A stretch of DNA of 34,359 nucleotides, from NCBI GenBank assembly GCA_018649825.1, contig JABIHC010000026.1:1-34359 (forward strand). The letters run 5' to 3'. The position numbers were made by a program, and so were the translations under genes. The notes under the pieces are model-generated. The model searched no databases. It was not told the origin of the DNA and was given only the letters and a program-made list of their open reading frames with translations. Position 1 is the first letter of the stretch. Every line of letters begins with the position of its first letter. Below are positions 14,846 through 23,044 of this stretch, in pieces. This DNA is from Methanobacteriota archaeon. GTDB lineage: Archaea; Thermoplasmatota; Poseidoniia; Poseidoniales; Poseidoniaceae.

Positions 14846-16115
14846 TTACACCCCCGTCGGTAATAATGTCCAACATTGCTGCTGGGATGGGGTCCGCATC
14901 AGTAGCGGCTTGGTTTATTGCGGCAGAGGTTATCTCCTCTTTGTTTGCAACCGCCGCATCTATTGCAGCAAGAGCCGCCTCTTGGCGTGATAATAACTCT
15001 ACCTCTTCAGCAGCCTTAGCAGCCATAGCCCTTGCGACTAATGCCTCTTGTTTTATGCGATAGCGCTCTGTCCCACCCATCTCTTCTTCAGCAGCCTTTG
15101 CGCGTTCATTAGCATCTCGTTCACAAATTGCCATTACCGCTTCAAAAGTGAGTAATTGATGATGTTTGTCGCGAATGTGAATTGGCCCATCTGGTGCATC
15201 TTCCTGCCACAAGTCAATCACTCCCAAATGAGTAAGATGTAAACTAGATAGAAGAGTAGTAACCCATGCTTGCTCGTCAATATCTTCTGGCTCAGAGCCA
15301 TATTCGGTAATCATTTGCAGGCGAATTGCATCTTTGACTGCAGACAGAGGCAGTGGTGCTTTGCTTGATTTACCATCGGCTTGTAAGGCATCGCGGAATG
15401 AAATCCAGCACAGGCGAAGATCTTTTTCCAAATTTTCATCATGCATTTTATTCCCAACGGTAGAAATCGCATTCTTGACTGCTGCTGCATGGCGCTTACG
15501 GTGTTCTTCACGCAGGCGGACTTCTTCTGATTCGACACAGGCTTCTCTAAGTGCACCGAGTAATTCACCGAGCGTTACAGGCCGGCCTTCGTCCCGATGC
15601 ACCCTCTCTTGGAATAAATTGGGTAATGTGGAGTCGGCTTCACCGGTTAGAACATTATTGGTAAAGGCAAATTCTGCATCATCAAATTCCACCTCCCAGC
15701 CACCGAGGAAATTAAAGTCAGACTCTTCTTCTTCGTCCGCCAAAAGAGCGCGGCCATACAGATCTTCGGCTTGATGCCTAAGCACACCCCACGCAAGACG
15801 AATTAGGCGTCCACAAGAAGGCAGGTCTAACTCTCCACTACCCTTGCGGATTCTTTTACTAAAGAGGCGGATAAACTTTTCAAGGTCAATCGACCAAGGA
15901 TTAAGGCCTTCAGTACGAACTAATTCAAAGACTAGAGCAACTGAACGGTCAAATGGATCTTTGAGAGATTTGTGTTCGGCTTCATCTAATTGAGCCAGTT
16001 CCATTATGCGGTTGGCATAAAGTTGCGCATCGTCTTCCGTATCAGCACCTTCTGCTCGCAATTGGTCTATTACATCCTGTCTAAGGAACCATTTGTCAAG
16101 ACTCTCTTGCTTCAT
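14835..16115 (-). CDS. scpA: Segregation and condensation protein ScpA (kleisin), enlarged
   Basis: The kleisin that bridges the SMC heads. The N-terminal motif DPFDRSVALVFELVRTEGLNPWSIDLEKFIRLFSKRI is typical of ScpA, and LPLSAVKDAI with LLSSLHLTHLGVIDLWQED gives the C-terminal winged helix that binds SMC. At 426 aa it is well above the usual 240-280 aa: there is an acidic middle segment, and about 90 extra C-terminal residues rich in Ala/Glu that should form a long charged helix. ATG 16115 is chosen because GGAGG (complement of 16123-16127) is 7 nt upstream; ATG 16118 is also possible. It follows smc closely and overlaps scpB. Confidence 0.9.
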   Translation of the reverse strand: MKQESLDKWFLRQDVIDQLRAEGADTEDDAQLYANRIMELAQLDEAEHKSLKDPFDRSVALVFELVRTEGLNPWSIDLEKFIRLFSKRIRKGSGELDLPSCGRLIRLAWGVLRHQAEDLYGRALLADEEEESDFNFLGGWEVEFDDAEFAFTNNVLTGEADSTLPNLFQERVHRDEGRPVTLGELLGALREACVESEEVRLREEHRKRHAAAVKNAISTVGNKMHDENLEKDLRLCWISFRDALQADGKSSKAPLPLSAVKDAIRLQMITEYGSEPEDIDEQAWVTTLLSSLHLTHLGVIDLWQEDAPDGPIHIRDKHHQLLTFEAVMAICERDANERAKAAEEEMGGTERYRIKQEALVARAMAAKAAEEVELLSRQEAALAAIDAAVANKEEITSAAINQAATDADPIPAAMLDIITDGGVSGE

Positions 16116-16159
16116 CATCTCACCTCCTTTTCTCATTGTTGAAATTAGTCGCTAGATAC

Positions 16160-19100
16160 TTACTCATCCTCGTCAATAGTTTTTTCTTCAATGGCAGGGT
16201 CGTCCGGGGCTTCCTCATCAGCCTGTGAGATTGCCTTGTGCAAGTTCTGTTCTTCGTCGATATCCTCGCTTAAGTCTGCAGTTCTTGCCTGTAAATCGCC
16301 GAGAGGATTTGTGGTGTCAGAGATATCTGTGATTTCGGGGGCATCAGTGGCGTCTGTGAGGCCGGGAGTGTCTGTGGTTTCGCCGACGCTAGTTTCGGCT
16401 TCCCCTTCATCTTCAAGCCCGCCGAGAGATTCAGGATATTCGATTTCTTCTGGAATCAATTCCATGTCATTTGGATCGGGAAGGTCGCCAAGGCGCTCGA
16501 GTAGATCTTGGCGCTCATTAGCAGCAATATTATCCTTCAACTCAGAAAATGCCTTCTCACCCAATTCAATAGCACGCTCACGGTCAAAGTTAGCAATACG
16601 ACGACTACATCCATCACCGGCGTGTGTAATACCTATGTGATGGTCCGCCAACTGCAAACTAACCTTACGCAAAGTAACTTGGATGAATTGAGCCTTCTCG
16701 CTTCTTAATCGGCACATTGTGGCAATACGCTCAGCATTAATTGGATCGAGGTTTTGGTCTACTTCATCAAAGTAGTAAAATGGACTTGGGTCGTAATCTT
16801 GGATGGCAAAGATAAGGGCAAGGCTTGCCATAGATTGTTCCCCACCGGATAATTGCTCGAGTTTTACCTTACTAGATTTGCCTGGTGGTTTTGCCCACAT
16901 GGAGAGGCCGCCCTTGAATGGGTCATCTGGTTTTTCCAGGAAAAGTTCACCTTTTCCTCCTCCAGACAAGTTTTTGTAAACTTCTCTAAAATTACTGTCA
17001 ACTTCCTTGAGTACTGCCGACAAGCGCTTCTTACGCTGCTTTTCAAGACGCTCGGCGAGGCCATCTAATTCTCTACGCCGAGCATTCAATTTCTTATTAT
17101 CTCCCTTCAAAGATTCAACTCGGTCAACAGTTGAATCATATTTTTCAATTGCTAACATATTTACTGGACCGATTAATTCAAGGCGACGTTCAAGTTTCCT
17201 CACATTAGTTTCTGCTTCGCCTACAGGAGGTAAACTGACTCCTGCTGAAGCAGGTGCGAGGTCCATTGTTGCCATTTCGTTGGTGAGTTCAGCAAGTTCA
17301 GCTTGTTTTAGTTGGATTTGTAGAGTTAAATCATTTGCTCTATTTAGCAGAGTTTCAGCTTGAGCGGCTTCTTGTTCCAAACTAAGGCGTAGCCCAATAC
17401 GTTCTTCGGTTGCTTGAATTCTTTTTTGGTCAAGATCCGAATGTTCCGATGTAATCTTGGAATGAGCATCTTCAGCAATTGATAACTCAGCAGATAAGTT
17501 TGTGATTTCAATCTCTAACTTCCCATTTCTTGAACTGCGGTTAGCATTATCTTTTGCGAGACGGTTTCGTCGCCCAGCGAGTTCTTTTACTCGGTCTGAA
17601 AAAATACTGCCATGTGTGCTTCCACTAGAAAGAATGGCTTCGGCTTTGGCCTTTTGTGATTCTGCATTTACACGCAATTCTTGTGACTTACGTAGCATGT
17701 CTTGAAGATGTTGTGGGCTCGCACTTTGAAGGGCCTCATTTGCAGTAGTTCGGTCTGCTTCGGCTTGTTCAAGTGCAGTAGTTGCAACTGCCAAACTGTC
17801 CTCCTTCGCCTTCAGCGCCTTATCGGATTGGGCTAATTGCTCTTCCACTTTCTTGACAATTCCAATAGCCTTGGATAGACGTCCTTCTGCAAGGCGCAAT
17901 TCCTCTCGCCATTGGCGTAATTTTAGTGCTGAATCATCATTAGTGATTTCATTTATTTGCTGGCGTAACTTTTGTTGCTTTGCTCTTGCTTCGCCAAGTG
18001 ATGCATTAACAGTATCCGCCATTAATTGCAAGCGATTTACTTCGGCCTCAAGTTTTTCTATTTCCGAAGCACCAGCTAATTTACCGCCAAATCCAGTCTT
18101 TATCTTCATTGGCGCACCACCCTGCATGGCTCCTCCGTGTTCGGTGATATCTCCGCGGATTGTCACAAGGCGAACTCCGCCCATATGCTTCCTTGCAGTT
18201 GCAAGGTCGCTGACAACCAAGGTATCTCTTACCACATAATGAACTGCATTTTCAAAGCGGGGATCGAATTCAAGTAATTCAGATGCCAAACCGAGAACAC
18301 CTGGCTGGCGTTCTATCATCCTCGCCTTTCCGCCTACGCGATATGATTTCATCTGGTTGAGAGGGAGGAACATCGCACGGCCAACGCGGTTTTCGCGTAA
18401 CCAGGCCATGCATTCAGCAGCAACTTGGTCAGATTCGACAACTATTGCCGACATTCCACCCATGCCAATTGCAGTAGCGAGGGCGAGTTCGTGTGAGGAA
18501 TCACGAGGCTTGCACAATTCACTAATCGTGCCGATTATTCCGCGCCTTTGCCCACTATCGCGTAGGTGCAAGAGTCGTTGAACTGCAGCGATATGCCCGC
18601 CGCGACCTCCTGAAGCGCCCTCTAATTCAGCGCGCTTCAAAGCCAGATTACGATCTGCCTCGCGGAGACGTGAATTAATCGCTTCAAATTCAGTTGATAA
18701 TTTTGTTTCACTTCGCTGCATTTGCACCAGCGATTCTCCAAGTTTTTTGCGGCTAACAACGGGAGTATCCTCGCCTAATTCCTCGCCTTCAAGTTTAAGA
18801 TCGTCCACTGCTAATTGGGCTTCAGTTACTTGTTCTTGGGCTTCAGCAAGTTGTTGAGCGGTTAATTCCACATGTTGGGCTGCGCGGTCGCGTTTGAGTT
18901 GGGCGTCGGATAATTTACCCTGAACTTCGTGGGCCACCTCTCCTGCTTTACCAAGTGCTCGAGTTAATTCGCGGGTGTGCTTATCACCAGTTGACAGGGC
19001 ATCCTTCGCTTCTGCTTCAGCAGTTTCAGCAGAAATGAAATTTGCTTCTGCTTCCTTTAATGCGGATTGGGCTGCGAGTACTTCCTTCGTATGTTCATCT

Positions 19101-20146
19101 AATGCGAATTGTGCTTCTTTTTCTTCGCCCAGTAGTATCTCAATATCTTCTTCGGCGTCAGCAATCGCCGTTTCTGAATCCGTGATTTGATCCCTTCTGC
19201 GATCGGTTTCGCGGTGAAGTTTGTTGATGCGCTCTCGTAATTGACTGGCTTCCTCGCCGAGTACATCGGCGATTTGCTTTTCCAAATCAGCGACTTTTTC
19301 ATCCAATTGAAGAAGTTCTTTGGCGCCGATTTGCACCTTTGCCTTCAAGGAAGTACCTTCTTCATTATATCGCACCTGTTCTTCACTAAGGAATTGGATT
19401 TCGTCGTAACGTGAACGGTGCTTTGCGTGAAGAAGGGTTGCCTTTGCAGCACTCAATTCGTCTATTAGACTTTGAGCGCTGATTGCTTGTTCGCGCTCTC
19501 GTTTTAAGTCCTTTAATTGTGAAGATAATTCAGTTTCAAGTAAAGTTATCCTTTCAATGAACTCATCTACACGCTCTTTTTGCTTGTGGGCCTTACGGAT
19601 TTCATCATCGTAGTCGGTAACTCCAGCAACTTTGTCCAACACTTTTCTTCGCTTTGAAGGTGTCATTCGGGCTAAATTGGTGACGTCCCCTTGTAAGACA
19701 ATATTGTAACCATCGGCACTTGCATTGGCACCGGCCAATAACATACGGAAGTGATTGCGGGAAGATGACTCCCCATTGAGGAAATATTCTGAAACCACAT
19801 TATTGCTCTTAGTCAAGCGAATTGAACGAGTAAGGCGGACCTCATCTGTGTCAATGTTTAGTGAACGACGCTCGTCTTCAGCGGCAGGGTTGTCAAAAAT
19901 TAGCGTTACTTTACAACCTCTTGCAGGTCGGTTTGAACCTCCGCCGTTGAAAATTAAATCTTTTGAATTGTCCGCACGGATATTTTTATTTGATTTTGTT
20001 CCCAAAACGAATTGTATGGCGTCACCACAATTTGATTTCCCAGAACCATTCGGCCCTGTTATTGCAGTAAAACCTCTAATGAATGGTACATCTACTTGTC
20101 CTTTGAACGATTTGAAATTCTCTAATTCCAACCCTTTGAGATACAT
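16160..20146 (-). CDS. smc: Chromosome segregation ATPase SMC
   Basis: A condensin ATPase that organises and segregates the chromosome. The 1328-aa protein has N-terminal Walker A GPNGSGKS (31-38), a long coiled coil, a hinge at about 530-690 (RGIIGTISELCKPRD, GGMSAIVVESDQ), a second coiled coil, the ABC signature LSGGEQ (1099-1104) and Walker B FYYFDEVDQNLD with Asp1127-Glu1128. The family is usually about 1150-1200 aa. The excess is an acidic tail of about 140 residues after the head (DTPGLTDATDAPEITDISD and similar) that is probably disordered. ATG 20146 is chosen with GGAGG 7 nt upstream, not the in-frame TTG at 20164. It is the first gene of smc-scpA-scpB and is divergent from nadB. Confidence 0.96.
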   Translation of the reverse strand: MYLKGLELENFKSFKGQVDVPFIRGFTAITGPNGSGKSNCGDAIQFVLGTKSNKNIRADNSKDLIFNGGGSNRPARGCKVTLIFDNPAAEDERRSLNIDTDEVRLTRSIRLTKSNNVVSEYFLNGESSSRNHFRMLLAGANASADGYNIVLQGDVTNLARMTPSKRRKVLDKVAGVTDYDDEIRKAHKQKERVDEFIERITLLETELSSQLKDLKREREQAISAQSLIDELSAAKATLLHAKHRSRYDEIQFLSEEQVRYNEEGTSLKAKVQIGAKELLQLDEKVADLEKQIADVLGEEASQLRERINKLHRETDRRRDQITDSETAIADAEEDIEILLGEEKEAQFALDEHTKEVLAAQSALKEAEANFISAETAEAEAKDALSTGDKHTRELTRALGKAGEVAHEVQGKLSDAQLKRDRAAQHVELTAQQLAEAQEQVTEAQLAVDDLKLEGEELGEDTPVVSRKKLGESLVQMQRSETKLSTEFEAINSRLREADRNLALKRAELEGASGGRGGHIAAVQRLLHLRDSGQRRGIIGTISELCKPRDSSHELALATAIGMGGMSAIVVESDQVAAECMAWLRENRVGRAMFLPLNQMKSYRVGGKARMIERQPGVLGLASELLEFDPRFENAVHYVVRDTLVVSDLATARKHMGGVRLVTIRGDITEHGGAMQGGAPMKIKTGFGGKLAGASEIEKLEAEVNRLQLMADTVNASLGEARAKQQKLRQQINEITNDDSALKLRQWREELRLAEGRLSKAIGIVKKVEEQLAQSDKALKAKEDSLAVATTALEQAEADRTTANEALQSASPQHLQDMLRKSQELRVNAESQKAKAEAILSSGSTHGSIFSDRVKELAGRRNRLAKDNANRSSRNGKLEIEITNLSAELSIAEDAHSKITSEHSDLDQKRIQATEERIGLRLSLEQEAAQAETLLNRANDLTLQIQLKQAELAELTNEMATMDLAPASAGVSLPPVGEAETNVRKLERRLELIGPVNMLAIEKYDSTVDRVESLKGDNKKLNARRRELDGLAERLEKQRKKRLSAVLKEVDSNFREVYKNLSGGGKGELFLEKPDDPFKGGLSMWAKPPGKSSKVKLEQLSGGEQSMASLALIFAIQDYDPSPFYYFDEVDQNLDPINAERIATMCRLRSEKAQFIQVTLRKVSLQLADHHIGITHAGDGCSRRIANFDRERAIELGEKAFSELKDNIAANERQDLLERLGDLPDPNDMELIPEEIEYPESLGGLEDEGEAETSVGETTDTPGLTDATDAPEITDISDTTNPLGDLQARTADLSEDIDEEQNLHKAISQADEEAPDDPAIEEKTIDEDE

Positions 20147-20306
20147 ATTATTCCCTCCCCTCAACCAAAATGGCTAACGACATTCTAACATGCGAACCTT
20201 GACAGGTAATAAGCAATACGACAATAGATGTGCCCCCTAAAGGCTTTCAAAGGGTCCTTTTTCACCGCCAAAAGGACATTTCGTAAGTGGATTTGCAGGC
20301 GAGTAG

Positions 20307-20315
20307 ATAATATAT
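20307..20315 (+). promoter_or_regulatory. Probable TATA box for nadB
   Basis: ATAATATAT lies about 50 nt before ATG 20363. Transcription would start near 20338, giving a leader of about 25 nt. The rest of the 216-nt smc/nadB gap shows no other feature I can support. Confidence 0.4.
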
Positions 20316-20362
20316 GGAGGCAAAGATTGAACATCAAACGCTCATTCGCAATGATGTAACAT

Positions 20363-21994
20363 ATGCCTTCAGCCATCATTGTTGGGTCGGGAATTGCCGG
20401 ATTATTCGCCGCCATATCCTGTGCGGATGCTGGTTGGAATGTCCAAATTGTTACAAAAAGTGACCCTAGTGATTCATCAACAAATTTTGCCCAAGGAGGG
20501 ATTGCAGGAATTCTTGACAAAACCGATGGGGTCGGCATCGAATCTCATATTGCCGACACACTAAAATCAGGAGATGGACATTGTGATGAAGCCGTAGTCC
20601 GTGGGATTGTTGAAGAAGCAGGAGATCGGATTAGAGATTTACTCAACATTGGAGTTAAGTTTGACGAGAAGGATGGTGGTGGTTTTGATCTGGCAAAAGA
20701 GGGTGGACATACCTCACACCGAATCCTCCACAGCAAGGATGCAACTGGAGCCGAAATAGAGCGGGCTTTGATGCAAGCGATTGAAAATAACTCAAATATT
20801 TCACTACTTTCTAATCATCTCGTGGTTGACCTAATTCTTGAGGATAATGAGGCTGAGGCCCATGATATTGTTGGCATTTGGTGTCTTGACCTTGATGCTG
20901 AAGAAATGCATACAATGGCCGCTGATGCAATCATTCTCGCCACAGGAGGTGCCGGGCAATTGTATTCTCATACAACAAATCCACTTGTTGCAACTGCTGA
21001 TGGTGCAGCGATGGCAATTCGAGCGGGAGCGGCAGTGAAGGATATGGCTTTCATTCAGTTTCACCCTACCGCACTGGCGACTCCCTCGCTCACAAGAGCA
21101 TTCTTGATTACCGAGGCCCTGCGAGGTTATGGAGCGGTATTACTCGATATTGAAACCCATAAAAAATGGAAGGTAGGAAGTAGCGCGAAAGCCGGTAGAG
21201 GCGATATTAAAGACCCTTCAGCACTTTCTTTCACCCTAAAGCATAGCCCACTTGGTTCCCTTGCAACAAGAGACATCGTTGCCAGAGCAATTGATTCTGA
21301 GTTGAAAATGAGTGGAGAGGATTTCGTGTATTTGGCCACAGAGCATCTCGTTCATGATGATTTACACAAGAGTTTTCCGATGATTGCTGAGTACCTGAAA
21401 ACCATCGGCCTTGAGTTGGGGGTTGATCCCTTACCGGTGTCTCCGGCGGCACACTATTTTGTAGGGGGCTTGGAAGTTGACCATGTGGGTCGGGTAAAGC
21501 AAAAAGGCATTCACCATTACATGGGACGCCTGTTCGCTATTGGCGAAGTCGCTTGCACAGGGATGCATGGAGCCAATCGCCTGGCATCAAATAGCCTTCT
21601 TGAAGCGGTAGTATATGCGCAAAGGGCAGCAAAATATGCGATTGAAAATCCTCCTGCAGATGGAAAGGAAGTTGATGCGATAGACCTCCCTCGATGGCGC
21701 GCAGACAAGTTAAGCACATTACGTGAACATGGACATCTGCGTCATGACAGAGAGGCGATTCAAGCAACAATGACTCATGATGTTGGGATAGTAAAACGCG
21801 ATTACAGATTACAAAGAGCAAGTCGTAGGCTTGCTCTTTTGTCCGATGAAGTTGGCCGGATTTGGCAAAGGTGTAAACCAACGCGAGATTTAGTTGAGTT
21901 GCGAAATTTGATATTAATTGCCAAAGAAGTATGTTATGCGAGTATTGCAATGAAGGAGAATATTGGATTGCACTGGAATGATGACTTGATTTAG
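20363..21994 (+). CDS. nadB: L-aspartate oxidase
   Basis: A FAD enzyme that oxidises L-aspartate to iminoaspartate, the first step of de novo NAD synthesis. The 543-aa chain belongs to the succinate dehydrogenase/fumarate reductase flavoprotein family: dinucleotide fold GSGIAGL (8-14), NFAQGGIAG, EGGHTSHRILHSKDATG, ILATGGAGQLY, FIQFHPTAL, the active-site block GSLATRDIVARAI, and MHGANRLASNSLLEAVVYA. NadB rather than SdhA is indicated by FAQGGIAG, by overall length and by the lack of other respiratory-complex genes. nadA and nadC are not in the window. It is monocistronic, divergent from smc and convergent with panE. Confidence 0.93.
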   Translation: MPSAIIVGSGIAGLFAAISCADAGWNVQIVTKSDPSDSSTNFAQGGIAGILDKTDGVGIESHIADTLKSGDGHCDEAVVRGIVEEAGDRIRDLLNIGVKFDEKDGGGFDLAKEGGHTSHRILHSKDATGAEIERALMQAIENNSNISLLSNHLVVDLILEDNEAEAHDIVGIWCLDLDAEEMHTMAADAIILATGGAGQLYSHTTNPLVATADGAAMAIRAGAAVKDMAFIQFHPTALATPSLTRAFLITEALRGYGAVLLDIETHKKWKVGSSAKAGRGDIKDPSALSFTLKHSPLGSLATRDIVARAIDSELKMSGEDFVYLATEHLVHDDLHKSFPMIAEYLKTIGLELGVDPLPVSPAAHYFVGGLEVDHVGRVKQKGIHHYMGRLFAIGEVACTGMHGANRLASNSLLEAVVYAQRAAKYAIENPPADGKEVDAIDLPRWRADKLSTLREHGHLRHDREAIQATMTHDVGIVKRDYRLQRASRRLALLSDEVGRIWQRCKPTRDLVELRNLILIAKEVCYASIAMKENIGLHWNDDLI

Positions 21995-22043
21995 CCATAG
22001 TGTCATCTTCAGCATTGGATTTTGAGAAATAATTGACGCAACT

Positions 22044-23039
22044 CTAATTGATTTTTAGACCGCTTTCAATGCCATGGATTAGGACCAGCAACTGACTATT
22101 TAGTGGCACCGGCATACCGAGTATCTCAGCAATTCTAACAACTTCACCTGTAATCGCATCTATCTCTGTAAGTTTACCATTTCTAATATCTTGAAGCATA
22201 CTGCAAGAATTATTTGCGGTGGACTGCAATACATCATTTAGAGTGTTAATTAATTCCTCATCAGGAGGCAAATTTATTCTTGAGAGCCTTCCTACATTTG
22301 CTGCTTCAAGCATTACCGCCGCTGATTGCTCACGTAATTCTGCGATTTCAAAGAGGGCGCCATTCTCAACACCACAAATTGCTGCAATTGGATTAATGGC
22401 ACAGTTTATTAGAAGTTTCACCCAAAGCATTGAATGGATGTCTTCAGTCCACTGGGGAGATAAGCCACCTTCAGAAAGAACATCGAGAAGGTCACCTACT
22501 CCATCTATAGAGTGAGAGATTGGAGTGCTTTGTTCTGCCGCCCACGCCCCTTCGCCAGCCGAGATATTCATTGACCCCAAGACAATATTTCCTTCACCTG
22601 CCCATTGAGTATTGCCAGGAGATAGACGGCCGGCTCCATGTGTGGTGATGGCGCCGATAACGCGGTGTTCTCCACACTTCTCCGAAAGAATTTTTTCAGC
22701 CAGAATGCCATTTTGTAAGGAAAATACTAATCCTTCTTGTGAGAGCAACTGTGTTGCTATTTCAGCCAAGTCAGAGGTTGATGCTGATTTGCCGCAAACT
22801 ATGCAATAATCGGTCTGCCTTATCCAATTTTCAGGTAATTCTGCACCTTCGGGGTGCACAAGCCATTCAGATGCTGAGATTTCTTTTTCAACAACACCGG
22901 TCAATTTTAGTCCAGTTGTCATCAAGGCAAGGGCTTGTTCGCCTCTACTTGACAATAATAACTCAACATTAGGTATGCTTGCAAGACTTCCGGCAATTAC
23001 TGTTCCAATCGCCCCTGCTCCAAGGATGGCGATTTTCAT
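22044..23039 (-). CDS. panE: 2-dehydropantoate 2-reductase (ketopantoate reductase)
   Basis: An NAD(P)H-dependent reductase making pantoate for coenzyme A. The 331-aa protein has the Rossmann motif ILGAGAIG at its start, SLQNGI in the substrate cleft, the catalytic lysine in MLWVKLLINCAINP (Lys208) and the family's C-terminal KLTEIDAITG with its conserved Glu. ATG 23039 starts the protein exactly at the Rossmann strand, 5 nt after the stop of the membrane-protein gene, so it is downstream in that operon. Related ketoacid reductases share this fold, so the substrate is not certain. Confidence 0.85.
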   Translation of the reverse strand: MKIAILGAGAIGTVIAGSLASIPNVELLLSSRGEQALALMTTGLKLTGVVEKEISASEWLVHPEGAELPENWIRQTDYCIVCGKSASTSDLAEIATQLLSQEGLVFSLQNGILAEKILSEKCGEHRVIGAITTHGAGRLSPGNTQWAGEGNIVLGSMNISAGEGAWAAEQSTPISHSIDGVGDLLDVLSEGGLSPQWTEDIHSMLWVKLLINCAINPIAAICGVENGALFEIAELREQSAAVMLEAANVGRLSRINLPPDEELINTLNDVLQSTANNSCSMLQDIRNGKLTEIDAITGEVVRIAEILGMPVPLNSQLLVLIHGIESGLKIN

Positions 23040-23044
23040 GACAC

